From the NCBI GenBank assembly GCA_002388905.1, contig DGNJ01000002.1, positions 282-7,094 of the forward strand: a stretch of 6,813 nt of DNA. Reading direction: 5' to 3'. The position numbers and the translations under genes are program-made. Positions within the stretch are counted from its first letter, which is position 1; every line of letters begins with the position of its first letter. Origin of the DNA: Cellvibrionales bacterium UBA4495 (GTDB taxonomy: Bacteria > Pseudomonadota > Gammaproteobacteria > Pseudomonadales > Porticoccaceae). Shown here piece by piece: positions 1 to 6,813 of the stretch. The notes below the pieces were generated by a model. It saw nothing but the letters and a program-made list of their open reading frames with translations. It searched no databases and was not told where the DNA came from.

Positions 1-620
1 GCGCCGTAGTCGGTCAGGTTCTTGACGATACCCTTGAGGACAATACCTTCTTCCAGGTTATTGAGCAGTTCCTCGCGCTCGGCGGAGTTGACCTCCTCCA
101 TAACGGCGCGGCGGGAAACCACCACGTTGTTGCGCTTCTGGTCGAGCTTGATGACCTTGAATTCCAGGGGTTTGTCTTCCAGGTGAGCCGTTTCGCGCAT
201 GGGGCGAACATCCACCAGGGAACCCGGCAGGAAGGCGCGCAGGCCGTTGACGTCGACGGTGAAACCACCCTTGACCTTGCCGCTGATCTGGCCGGTGACG
301 GTCTCGTCGGCTTCGTAGGCTTTTTCCAGTTCTTTCCAGGATTCCGCGCGGCGGGCTTTTTCGCGGGACAAGCGCGTAGCGCCGAAACCGTCTTCCACAG
401 CCTCCAGCGCAACCTGAACTTCGTCGCCCACCTGGAGGTTGCATTCGCCGTTCTCGTCCTCGAACTGACTGACCGGAATGATGCCTTCGGATTTGAGACC
501 GGCATGGACGGTCACCCAGTCCTTGTCGATATCGATGACAACACCGGTGACAATGGCGCCGGGCGCCATTTCGACGGTGTTCAGGCTTTCTTCAAAAAGT
601 TCTGCAAAGCTTTCGCTCAT
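1..620 (-). CDS. rpsA: 30S ribosomal protein S1, N-terminal 206 residues (3' end outside window)
   Basis: S1 binds mRNA on the small ribosomal subunit and helps unfold structured translation starts. Translating from ATG 620-618 gives [20 protein letters not shown], the N-terminal segment that docks S1 onto protein S2. The first S1 (OB-fold) domain follows at about residues 20-87, with [20 protein letters not shown] and [12 protein letters not shown]. The second is at about 105-170, with [30 protein letters not shown] and [15 protein letters not shown]. The third begins near 191 ([15 protein letters not shown]) and is cut by the window edge. The match to E. coli S1 is close along the whole stretch; full-length S1 of this kind has about 557 residues and six domains. 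The start is secure because an in-frame TAA lies three codons upstream (629-627). Domains 1 and 2 bind the ribosome rather than RNA, so the RNA-binding repeats are outside the window. Confidence 0.98.
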   Translation of the reverse strand, partial: MSESFAELFEESLNTVEMAPGAIVTGVVIDIDKDWVTVHAGLKSEGIIPVSQFEDENGECNLQVGDEVQVALEAVEDGFGATRLSREKARRAESWKELEKAYEADETVTGQISGKVKGGFTVDVNGLRAFLPGSLVDVRPMRETAHLEDKPLEFKVIKLDQKRNNVVVSRRAVMEEVNSAEREELLNNLEEGIVLKGIVKNLTDYG

Positions 621-643
621 GTAGGATTACCTTCAAAAATGCC

Positions 644-660
644 GGAGCTTGTTACGCTCC
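644..660 (-). promoter_or_regulatory. Candidate small hairpin with T-run in the rpsA leader
   Basis: The minus strand reads GGAGC, a 7-base loop GTAACAA, then GCTCC, giving a perfect 5-pair stem. GGCA and five T residues (639-635) follow, directly against the rpsA ribosome binding site. The stem is short for a terminator, and termination here would block rpsA. A role in translation initiation or S1 self-binding is more plausible. Confidence 0.3.
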
Positions 661-695
661 CTCCGCCCTGCCAGATGGACGGGTCTGTTATCAAA

Positions 696-736
696 GAGTC
701 CCGGGACGCGCTTCTGGCTCCAACGCCCCGGTCCTC
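696..736 (-). terminator. Candidate hairpin just after cmk: attenuator or weak terminator
   Basis: On the minus strand GAGGACCGGGGCG (736-724) and CGTCCCGGGACTC (708-696) pair over 13 positions: 3 pairs, a tandem G-A mismatch, then 8 pairs including one G-U, with a 15-base loop. It starts 6 bases after the cmk stop. Only three T residues follow (695-693), so it is a poor intrinsic terminator. Partial attenuation or mRNA 3'-end protection fits better. Confidence 0.4.
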
Positions 737-742
737 GGTTAC

Positions 743-1435
743 TTAAGCGGTTCCGACTGAAATCTCTGAATGCCTGACGATATCCAGGACAACTTCCAGT
801 ACTTCGGGAATCGATTTACCACTGGTATCCACCGTGATCGCATCACTGGCAGCCACCAGGGGCGATATGTCGCGGTTCATATCCCGCTCGTCGCGGGAAC
901 GCACCTTCTCCACGAGGTCGGCCAGACTAACACTTTCCCCCTTACCAATCAACTGGTTATGGCGCCTTTGGGCACGTTCCTCGGGGCTCGCGGTGAGATA
1001 GATCTTGATGGTGGCATCGGGGAACACCACGGTGCCCATATCCCGCCCGTCGGCCACCAGGCCGGGGGCTCGGGCAAAGGCCCGCTGGCGGTCCAGCAAG
1101 GCCTTGCGAACCTGGGCGATTGCCGCCACCCGCGAGGCCCCGGCGCCCACTTCCTCATCCCGAATCTGATCAGTTACATCTTCCCCTTCCAGAAGCACTT
1201 CCGGCGACCCCCCTTCCGGATTCATCTGGAAGGCGATATCCATATGGGCGGCCAGCACCGCCAGGTCCTCGATGTCATCCAGGCTGACTTTGTGTCGCTT
1301 GGCAGCCAGCGCCAGCAACCGGTAAAGGGCGCCACTGTCCAGGTAGTGATAGCCCAGGCGCGAGGCCAGCAGCTGGCTGATGGTGCCCTTGCCCGATCCG
1401 CTGGGACCGTCGATGGTGATGACGTTCACTTCCAT
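743..1435 (-). CDS. cmk: Cytidylate kinase (CMP/dCMP kinase)
   Basis: Cmk phosphorylates CMP and dCMP to the diphosphates using ATP, in pyrimidine nucleotide salvage and recycling of RNA breakdown products in the cytoplasm. The 230 residues match the usual length (about 227 in E. coli). The P-loop is GPSGSGKGT (10-18). The CMP-binding segments are YLDSGALYR (31-39), SRVAAIAQVR (101-110), ADGRDMGTVVFPDA (128-141) and the lid RSRDERDMNRDISPL (179-193). Ser101, Arg110, Arg131, Arg181, Asp185 and Arg188 correspond to residues I recall as contacting nucleotide in the E. coli enzyme. The insert between the P-loop and residue 100 is the NMP-binding domain typical of bacterial Cmk. The ATG is preceded by AGGGAG (1447-1442) at 6 bases, within the last codons of aroA. 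Only 3 bases separate the aroA stop from the start, so translation is probably coupled. The order cmk then rpsA is widely conserved in Proteobacteria. Confidence 0.97.
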   Translation of the reverse strand: MEVNVITIDGPSGSGKGTISQLLASRLGYHYLDSGALYRLLALAAKRHKVSLDDIEDLAVLAAHMDIAFQMNPEGGSPEVLLEGEDVTDQIRDEEVGAGASRVAAIAQVRKALLDRQRAFARAPGLVADGRDMGTVVFPDATIKIYLTASPEERAQRRHNQLIGKGESVSLADLVEKVRSRDERDMNRDISPLVAASDAITVDTSGKSIPEVLEVVLDIVRHSEISVGTA

Positions 1436-1438
1436 TTT

Positions 1439-3685
1439 TTACTCCCTCAGCTCTGTCAGGTTGAACCCGACCTTGACAGCCAATGCGGCAAAACCCGGGA
1501 AGGAGGTGGCGACATTCTGGCAATCGTTGATGTTGATACTGTCGGTGGCGACCAGGCCGGCCACTGCAAAGGCCATGGCAATGCGGTGGTCGCCGTGGCT
1601 CTCCACGGTCCCCCCACGGATTTCCCCGCCCTCTATCTCTATACCGTCCTCACGCGGGGTGGCGACAATGCCCAGCGTGCAGAGCCCGTCGGCCATGGCC
1701 TGGATGCGGTCGCTTTCCTTGACCCGCAGCTCACCGGCGCCGGTGAGCACCGTACGCCCCTCGGCACAGGAGGCGGCAATAAAAAGCGCCGGAAATTCGT
1801 CGATGGCCAGGGGCACCTGGTCCTCCGGGATATGAATACCCCGAAGCGGCGCGTGACGGACGCGGATGTCGGCCACTGGTTCGCCGCCCGCTTCCCGTTC
1901 GTTCAGCAGGCTAATGTCGGCCCCCATGGCGCGCAGGATATTGACGACCCCGGTTCGGGTGGGATTGACCCCCACATGTTCGAGCACAATGTCCGAGCCG
2001 GGAACAATCGACGCCGCCACCATAAAGAAAGCGGCGGACGAGATGTCGGCGGGGACATCGATAGTGCATGCGCGGAGCTTGCCACCGCCGGCGATGCGCA
2101 CTGTGTCCCCCTCCCGGACCACGGGATAACCAAACCCGCCCAGCATGCGCTCGGTATGGTCCCGTGTCGGCGCCGGCTCGGTTACCGACGTCTCGCCGTC
2201 GGCGTAAAGGCCGGCCAGCAGGACCGCCGATTTGACCTGGGCGCTGGCCATGGGCAGCACATAATCGATGCCTTTAAGCGGCTGCCCCCCGCGGATAAAA
2301 AGCGGTGGCGTACCATCATCGCCTGTCTCGATCTGCGCCCCCATTTGAGTCAGGGGATCGACAACCCGTTTCATGGGCCGCCGCGAAAGGGACTCGTCAC
2401 CGGTCATTTCCACGTCGAACCGCTGGCCGCTGAGCAGGCCCGCCAGAAGTCGCATTGAAGTTCCGGAATTGCCCAGGTAAAGCGGGCCGGGAGGCGGCGA
2501 CAGTCCGTTCATGCCGACGCCATGGATGCTGACTTCGCCGTGATCGGGCCCCTCGATCACCGCCCCCATGTCGCGGAAAGCCTGGAGCGTTGCCAGGCTG
2601 TCCTCGCCTTCCAGGAAGCCGCTGATGCGGGTAATCCCTTCCGCCAGGGAGCCGAGCATTACCGACCGGTGGGAAATGGATTTGTCCCCCGGGACCCGCA
2701 GCCTGCCCGCCAGTGGCAATGCCCGGGGTTGGGTGCAATAGGTCAGGGAGGAGGCTTCCGCCGGTTCCAGATAGGCCTTGCGATCGAGCATCTTGGCGAA
2801 GTGCGTGCGGGCCTCCCGGGCCCGGGTAAAGACACCCATGATGTAATCGCTGTCCCTGTCGGCGATGGCCTGCCGGAGGGCGGCGAAGTTCTCCGTCAGC
2901 AGGTCGAGTACACCCAGAATCGCCTCACTGTTGGACAGGGCGATATCATGCCACATCACCGGGTCGCTGCCCGCAATGCGGGTAAAATCCCGGAACCCGC
3001 CGGCGGCGTAACGGAAAATTTCCCGGTTTTCGTCCATTTTCGCCAGCGTATCCACCAGGGAATAGGCGAGCATGTGGGGAAGGTGGCTGGTGGCGGCCAG
3101 GACTTCGTCGTGTTCATCAACGGGCATGGGAGTCACGGTGGCCCCGACGCCTTCCCACAATCTGCGGACCCGCTCCACATGCTCGGGCGCGGTTTCCGCC
3201 AGCGGAGTGAGGATCACCCGGTGGTCCACGAACAAATCCGGGTTGGCGGCGCCGACGCCGCTTTGTTCGGAGCCGGCGATGGGATGGCCGGGAACAAACT
3301 GGGGCGGCACGGCGCCATAAACATCGCGGACGGTGGCCACGACGCTGCCCTTGACACTGGCGGCGTCGGTGATGGTCACGGCGGGATCCAGGTGCTGGCG
3401 GAGTTCACCGAGCACCTGGCCTATGGCCAGGGTGGGCACGCTCAGAACAACCACGTCGCCCTCTCCCAGTTCACGCAGGGCGTCGGGGGGATCTTCCGCG
3501 ACGCGATCGACGATACCATTCTCGATGGCCTGATCCAGCGTGGCCTGCCGTCGGGCGACACCGATCACCTCCAGGCAAAGGTATCGCTCGCGGGCTGCCT
3601 GGGCAAGACTGCCGCCAATCAGCCCTAGTCCGACGACCAGCAGCCGTCCCCGCCTGTTGTTATCGGCTATTGCTTTCTCGTTCAC
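1439..3685 (-). CDS. tyrA-aroA: Fused prephenate dehydrogenase (TyrA) / EPSP synthase (AroA)
   Basis: This is a single 748-residue polypeptide with two enzymes of aromatic synthesis. Residues 1-300 are TyrA, which oxidatively decarboxylates prephenate to 4-hydroxyphenylpyruvate. It shows a GLGLIGG dinucleotide loop (19-25), TDAASVKG (106-113), GHPIAGSE with the family's catalytic histidine (His134), SHLPHM (200-205) and FTRIAGSDP with the substrate-binding arginine (Arg236). A linker of about 15 residues leads to AroA (about 320-748), which transfers enolpyruvate from PEP to shikimate 3-phosphate. AroA motifs are GDKSISHR (333-340), GNSGTSMR (405-412), RRPMKR (435-440), SAQVK (481-485), RDHTE (508-512), NPTR (574-577), IDEFP (Asp629), KESDR (656-660) and GDHR (698-701). 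GDKS, SAQVK, RDHTE and NPTR together mark class II EPSP synthases. No chorismate mutase or ACT domain is present, so PheA is the only chorismate mutase here. The start is GTG, backed by AAGGA 7 bases upstream. Confidence 0.97.
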   Translation of the reverse strand: MNEKAIADNNRRGRLLVVGLGLIGGSLAQAARERYLCLEVIGVARRQATLDQAIENGIVDRVAEDPPDALRELGEGDVVVLSVPTLAIGQVLGELRQHLDPAVTITDAASVKGSVVATVRDVYGAVPPQFVPGHPIAGSEQSGVGAANPDLFVDHRVILTPLAETAPEHVERVRRLWEGVGATVTPMPVDEHDEVLAATSHLPHMLAYSLVDTLAKMDENREIFRYAAGGFRDFTRIAGSDPVMWHDIALSNSEAILGVLDLLTENFAALRQAIADRDSDYIMGVFTRAREARTHFAKMLDRKAYLEPAEASSLTYCTQPRALPLAGRLRVPGDKSISHRSVMLGSLAEGITRISGFLEGEDSLATLQAFRDMGAVIEGPDHGEVSIHGVGMNGLSPPPGPLYLGNSGTSMRLLAGLLSGQRFDVEMTGDESLSRRPMKRVVDPLTQMGAQIETGDDGTPPLFIRGGQPLKGIDYVLPMASAQVKSAVLLAGLYADGETSVTEPAPTRDHTERMLGGFGYPVVREGDTVRIAGGGKLRACTIDVPADISSAAFFMVAASIVPGSDIVLEHVGVNPTRTGVVNILRAMGADISLLNEREAGGEPVADIRVRHAPLRGIHIPEDQVPLAIDEFPALFIAASCAEGRTVLTGAGELRVKESDRIQAMADGLCTLGIVATPREDGIEIEGGEIRGGTVESHGDHRIAMAFAVAGLVATDSININDCQNVATSFPGFAALAVKVGFNLTELRE

Positions 3686-3692
3686 GGATTAT

Positions 3693-3697
3693 TCCTT
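3693..3697 (-). promoter_or_regulatory. Ribosome binding site for the GTG start of tyrA-aroA
   Basis: AAGGA sits 7 bases before GTG 3685-3683, inside the 23-base gap after the pheA stop (TAA, 3711-3709). The good match and ideal spacing support GTG as the true start. The dinucleotide loop begins at residue 19 from this start, as expected for TyrA. Confidence 0.7.
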
Positions 3698-3708
3698 GTT
3701 CGCGGGCG

Positions 3709-4791
3709 TTACAACACGGCCCTGGGATACGACCCCAGCACCTTCAACTCGGAAGCCCGGATGCGCAACTCGTCGAGGGCCGCGACGACATTGACATCGG
3801 TCTGGTGGCCCTTGAAGTCGATAAAAAATACATAGTTCCATTTGCCGATGGGCGAAGGCCGGGTCTCCAGCCGTGTCATATCGACCTTGTGGACCCGGAA
3901 GGGTTCCAGCAACTTGTAGAGGGCGCCGGGCTCGTTGCGCACCGAAACAATGATCGAGGTCTTGTCGTCGCCGCTGGGCGGCACCGATTCCCGGCCAATC
4001 ACCAGGAACCGGGTGGAGTTGTCCGGACGATCCTCGATTTTTTCCTTCAACTTGTCGAGACCGTAGATTTCTACAGCCATGTCACCGGCGATAGCCGCGG
4101 AATTCCACTCGCCCCGGACCCGCTTGGCGGCCTCGGCATTGCTGTTGACCGGAATGCGTTCGATATTGGGATAATGCGAGTCGAGCCATTTTCGGCACTG
4201 GGCCAGTGACTGGGCATGGGAATAGACCCGGGTGATATTATCTTCACGGGTATGGGGCCCGATCAGCAGGTGGTGGTGGATGCGCAACTCCACCTCGCCA
4301 CAGATTTGCAGGGACGACTCGATGAAAGTATCCAGGGTATGGTTGACCACGCCTTCCGAGGAATTTTCCACCGGCACCACGCCATAGTCCGCGGCGCCCG
4401 CGGCCACTTCCCGAAAGACCTCGTCAATGGCGGCCATGGGCAGCGATACGGCGGAATGGCCGAAGTGCTTCATGGCCGCTTCCTGGGTGAAAGTGCCCTC
4501 CGGTCCCAGGAACGCCACGGTGACCGGCTTCTCCAGGGCCAGGCAGGCCGACATGATTTCCCGGAACAGCCGGGCAATTTCCTCGTCGTCCAGGGGGCCG
4601 GGGTTGCGCTCCATAATGCCCCGAAGTATCTGCACTTCCCGCTCGGGGCGATAATAGGCCTCCGCGCCCCCGGATTTCTTGACCTCGGCCACCTGCTGGG
4701 CGCAACGGGCGCGCTCGCTGATCAGGTCCAGAAGCTGTGCGTCGATGCGGTCGATATCGCGGCGCAGCGCCTCAAGCGTATCCTTATTCAT
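3709..4791 (-). CDS. pheA: Bifunctional chorismate mutase / prephenate dehydratase (P-protein)
   Basis: This cytoplasmic enzyme converts chorismate to prephenate and then prephenate to phenylpyruvate, the committed steps to phenylalanine. Taken from the ATG at 4791 it has 360 residues, the usual P-protein length. Residues 1-88 are an AroQ-type all-helical chorismate mutase with ALRRDIDRID, a lysine-rich AEVKK and YRPEREVQIL. Glutamate (LALEK) sits where E. coli has Gln88. Residues 91-268 are the prephenate dehydratase domain with VAFLGPEGTFTQEAA, VPVENSSEGVVNHTLD and the NSTRF motif (258-262). Residues 278-355 are an ACT domain with NEPGALYKLLEPF and LETRPS, matching the GALV and ESRP phenylalanine-binding motifs, so feedback inhibition by phenylalanine is expected. 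A GTG at 4797 is also in frame, but ATG is preferred because GAAGAG (4802-4797) sits 5 bases upstream of it. The gene follows gyrA by 2 bases with no room for a promoter or leader-peptide attenuator. Confidence 0.97.
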   Translation of the reverse strand: MNKDTLEALRRDIDRIDAQLLDLISERARCAQQVAEVKKSGGAEAYYRPEREVQILRGIMERNPGPLDDEEIARLFREIMSACLALEKPVTVAFLGPEGTFTQEAAMKHFGHSAVSLPMAAIDEVFREVAAGAADYGVVPVENSSEGVVNHTLDTFIESSLQICGEVELRIHHHLLIGPHTREDNITRVYSHAQSLAQCRKWLDSHYPNIERIPVNSNAEAAKRVRGEWNSAAIAGDMAVEIYGLDKLKEKIEDRPDNSTRFLVIGRESVPPSGDDKTSIIVSVRNEPGALYKLLEPFRVHKVDMTRLETRPSPIGKWNYVFFIDFKGHQTDVNVVAALDELRIRASELKVLGSYPRAVL

Positions 4792-4793
4792 GA

Positions 4794-6813
4794 TCACTCT
4801 TCGCCGATGACACCATCGTCTTCGTCTTCTTCAATCCTGGCGACGCCCACCAGGCGCTCCTCGTCCCGGACCCGGATCAGGCGCACACCCTGGGTGTTGC
4901 GACCAAGCGTGGGGACTTCGCTGACCCGGGTGCGCACCAGCGTACCCTGGTCGGAAATCAACATCATCTCATCCTGAGCGGCCACCTGGACGGCACCCAC
5001 CATCTCGCCATTGCGGTCACTGGACTGCATGGCAATGATGCCCTGTCCGCCCCGCTTCTTGATCGGGAATCCCGCCACGTCGGTGCGCTTGCCAAACCCC
5101 TTGCTGCTCACAGTAAGGATCTGGTACTGCTCGTCGGGAATAATCAGGGCTATTACTTCCTGGCCGGGCGCCATACGAACACCGCGGACGCCGCGAGCCG
5201 TGCGGCCCATGGCCCGGACATCGTTCTCATCGAAGCGGACAGCCTTGCCGCCGCTAGTAAAGAGCATGACGTCCCGCTCGCCATTGGTAATGGCGGTGCC
5301 CACCAGGTGATCCCCCTCTTCCAGCTCCACCGCCCGCAGGCCGACACTGCGCGGCCGGGAAAAGGATTCCAGGGACGTTTTCTTGACGGTGCCGTTGGCG
5401 GTGGCCATGAAGATAAACTCGTCCGCCGGATAATCTCTCACCGGCAGAATAGAAGTAATCCGTTCACCCTCGTCCAGAGGCAGAAGATTGACCATGGGCC
5501 GGCCCCGGGAATTGCGCCCGGCGACGGGAATCTGGTACACCTTGATCCAGTAAACCTTGCCGACGCTGGTAAAGCAGAGCACGGTATCGTGGGTGTTGGC
5601 GATCAGCAGGTGTTCGACGAAGTCCTCGTCCTTCACCGATGTAGCCGACTTGCCGGTACCGCCCCGGCGTTGGGCCTGGTAGGTGTCCAGGGGCTGGGAC
5701 TTGGCATAGCCGCCGTGGGAAATGGTCACCACCCGGTTCTCTTCGGGAATCAGGTCTTCCACCGTTAGGTCGTGCTGGGATTCGATGATTTCCGTCTTGC
5801 GATCGTCGCCGAATTCTTTCTCGATCTCGCTCAGTTCGTCCCGGATCACCGTCATCAGGCGATCCGGGTCGGCGAGAATAGCCAGGTATTCGGCAATTTC
5901 ACCCACCTTCTCCTGGTATTCGTCGAGCAGTTTGTCGTGCTCCATGCCCGTGAGCCGGTGCAGGCGCAATTCGAGGATGGCCTGAGCCTGGGCGGATGAC
6001 AGGTAGTAGCGGTCGTCGCGCAGGCCGAACTGCTCGCCGAGTCCCTCGGGGCGGCAGGCATCGCTGCCGGCGCGCTCGAGAAACTGGGTCACGGCACCGG
6101 GCTCCCAGCCTTCGGCCATAAGGCGATCCTTGGCCTCGGCCGGGGTCGGCGAAGCCTTGATCATCTGGATGACCTGGTCGATATTGGAGATGGCAACCGC
6201 CAGACCCTCGAGGATATGACCCCGCTCCCGGGCCTTGCGCAACAGGTAGACAGTGCGCCGGGTCACTACCTCGCGCCGGTGGCGCAGGAAGGCGTCGAGC
6301 AGTTCCTTGAGGTTCAGGGTCTTGGGCTGCTCGTCGACCAGGGCCACCATGTTGATGCCGAAGACGTTCTGCAACTGGGTCTGGGCGTAGAGGTTGTTGA
6401 GTACCACATCGCCCATTTCCCCGCGCTTGAGCTCGATCACCACCCGCAGGCCATCCTTGTCGGATTCGTCGCGCAGCTCGGAAATGCCCTCGATTTTCTT
6501 TTCCTTGACCAGTTCGGCGATGCGCTCGATGAGCCGGGCCTTATTGAGCAGGTAGGGAATCTCGGTGATGATGATGGTTTCCCGGCCGGTCTTGTCGTCC
6601 CTCTCTATATCCGCCCTGGCGCGCATATAGATGCGGCCGCGGCCGGTCCGATAGGCCTGGATGATGCCCGCGCGACCGTTGATGATGGCCCCGGTGGGCA
6701 GGTCCGGCCCCGGAATGTACTCCATCAGTTCGTCGATAGTAATGTCTTCGTTATCGATAAGCGCCAGGCAGGCCCGCACCACTTCCCGCAGGTTGTGGGG
6801 CGGGATATTGGTG
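4794..6813 (-). CDS. gyrA: DNA gyrase subunit A, C-terminal ~670 residues (5' end outside window)
   Basis: GyrA is the DNA-cutting subunit of the A2B2 gyrase, which puts negative supercoils into DNA in the cytoplasm. The first complete codons in the window read TNIPPHNL, which corresponds to about residue 180 of E. coli GyrA. The catalytic tyrosine and the quinolone-resistance region therefore lie outside, and no resistance call is possible. Visible next are the rest of the breakage-reunion core ([35 protein letters not shown]) and a charged coiled-coil stretch near 5945-5790. The C-terminal beta-pinwheel follows, with six blade-like repeats starting near 5732, 5582, 5414, 5267, 5120 and 4967. 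The GyrA box at 5652-5672 reads QRRGGTG and separates gyrase from topoisomerase IV ParC. The pinwheel ends in [13 protein letters not shown] and a short acidic tail ([12 protein letters not shown]), shorter than the tail I recall for E. coli. The stop TGA (4796-4794) lies 2 bases before the pheA ATG. Confidence 0.98.
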   Translation of the reverse strand, partial: TNIPPHNLREVVRACLALIDNEDITIDELMEYIPGPDLPTGAIINGRAGIIQAYRTGRGRIYMRARADIERDDKTGRETIIITEIPYLLNKARLIERIAELVKEKKIEGISELRDESDKDGLRVVIELKRGEMGDVVLNNLYAQTQLQNVFGINMVALVDEQPKTLNLKELLDAFLRHRREVVTRRTVYLLRKARERGHILEGLAVAISNIDQVIQMIKASPTPAEAKDRLMAEGWEPGAVTQFLERAGSDACRPEGLGEQFGLRDDRYYLSSAQAQAILELRLHRLTGMEHDKLLDEYQEKVGEIAEYLAILADPDRLMTVIRDELSEIEKEFGDDRKTEIIESQHDLTVEDLIPEENRVVTISHGGYAKSQPLDTYQAQRRGGTGKSATSVKDEDFVEHLLIANTHDTVLCFTSVGKVYWIKVYQIPVAGRNSRGRPMVNLLPLDEGERITSILPVRDYPADEFIFMATANGTVKKTSLESFSRPRSVGLRAVELEEGDHLVGTAITNGERDVMLFTSGGKAVRFDENDVRAMGRTARGVRGVRMAPGQEVIALIIPDEQYQILTVSSKGFGKRTDVAGFPIKKRGGQGIIAMQSSDRNGEMVGAVQVAAQDEMMLISDQGTLVRTRVSEVPTLGRNTQGVRLIRVRDEERLVGVARIEEDEDDGVIGEE
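4797..4802 (-). promoter_or_regulatory. Ribosome binding site deciding the pheA start
   Basis: GAAGAG lies within the last codons of gyrA, 5 bases before ATG 4791-4789. For the alternative GTG start at 4797-4795 the purine run would directly abut the start codon, which is too close. The site overlaps the end of gyrA, so pheA translation is probably coupled to gyrA termination. Confidence 0.55.
5652..5672 (-). other. gyrA: GyrA box of gyrase (QRRGGTG)
   Basis: This seven-residue motif lies in the first blade of the C-terminal pinwheel. In gyrase it is needed for wrapping DNA and so for negative supercoiling. The E. coli motif is QRRGGKG; here the sixth residue is threonine, while both arginines and the glycines are kept. 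Its presence fixes the gene as gyrA rather than parC. Confidence 0.9.

Larger units (their letters stand above)
621..742 (-). promoter_or_regulatory. cmk-rpsA intergenic leader of about 122 bases
   Basis: This is the only sizeable non-coding gap in the window. It holds two possible hairpins (736-696 and 660-644) and the rpsA ribosome binding site, GAAGG at 634-630, 9 bases before the ATG. In E. coli, rpsA has its own promoters in this region and S1 represses its own translation through a folded leader. Similar control is an inference here. I could not find a convincing -35/-10 pair: GATAAC (692-687) is a partial -10 match without a well-spaced -35. Confidence 0.5.

Noticed and set aside
687..692. 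GATAAC as a -10 box of an rpsA promoter
   Set aside because: It matches four of six consensus bases but has no acceptable -35 hexamer 16-18 bases upstream, so I did not list it as a promoter.
698..707. Perfect 10-base palindrome GTCCCGGGAC as a protein-binding operator
   Set aside because: It is short, GC-rich, single-copy as far as I can see, and falls in the 3' arm of the larger candidate hairpin, which explains it better.
183..746. Plus-strand open frame of 187 codons covering the rpsA start and leader
   Set aside because: It runs opposite the strongly conserved S1 coding sequence and has no recognisable domain. The minus-strand rpsA reading explains the region.
770..2458. Long open frame on the plus strand (562 codons) opposite cmk and aroA
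   Set aside because: It lies entirely opposite two well-supported genes, its product is rich in Gly, His, Arg and Asp with no recognisable domain, and GC-rich codon use on the minus strand readily creates such antisense frames.
2522..3628. Plus-strand open frame of 368 codons opposite tyrA-aroA
   Set aside because: Same kind of antisense shadow: low-complexity composition, no motif, and every base is explained by the minus-strand enzyme.
4795..4797. GTG as the pheA start, overlapping the gyrA stop
   Set aside because: The purine run would touch the start codon, while ATG six bases on has proper spacing. The two added residues carry no family motif.
4216..4977. Plus-strand open frame of 253 codons spanning the pheA-gyrA junction
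   Set aside because: Antisense to two conserved genes, with a serine-rich tail that is just the reverse reading of the gyrA end.
1..6813. A new defence, mobile or otherwise undescribed system
   Set aside because: All five genes are confidently recognised housekeeping genes in a near-standard order. No direct repeats, integrase, transposase or foreign-looking segment is visible.

Overview
This window is a block of housekeeping genes from a GC-rich gammaproteobacterium. All five genes lie on the minus strand, so transcription runs from high to low coordinates: gyrA (3' part), pheA, a fused tyrA-aroA, cmk, and rpsA (5' part). The order matches the gyrA-serC-pheA-hisC-tyrA/aroA-cmk-rpsA cluster known from Pseudomonas and relatives, and the tyrA-aroA fusion is also typical of that group. 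That suggests Pseudomonadales/Oceanospirillales-like bacteria or an uncultured relative; I cannot name a genus from this sequence.

Layout in transcription order. 6813-4794 encodes the C-terminal ~670 residues of DNA gyrase subunit A. Two bases later, 4791-3709 encodes the chorismate mutase/prephenate dehydratase PheA. After 23 bases, 3685-1439 encodes one polypeptide carrying prephenate dehydrogenase (TyrA) followed by EPSP synthase (AroA). After 3 bases, 1435-743 encodes cytidylate kinase. A leader of about 122 bases (742-621) with two possible hairpins then precedes rpsA (620-1, running off the window), which encodes the first 206 residues of ribosomal protein S1.

The three aromatic activities belong to one branch of metabolism. 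AroA makes EPSP, the precursor of chorismate; PheA turns chorismate into prephenate and then phenylpyruvate; TyrA turns prephenate into 4-hydroxyphenylpyruvate. AroC and the final transaminase are not present here. The gene spacing from gyrA to cmk (2, 23 and 3 bases) points to one operon with translational coupling. The cmk-rpsA gap is the only one with room for independent control.

I found no mobile element, CRISPR array, tRNA, rRNA or unexplained gene. The points most worth a second look are the absence of serC and hisC from their usual places and the structured cmk-rpsA leader. I see no evidence of an undescribed system.
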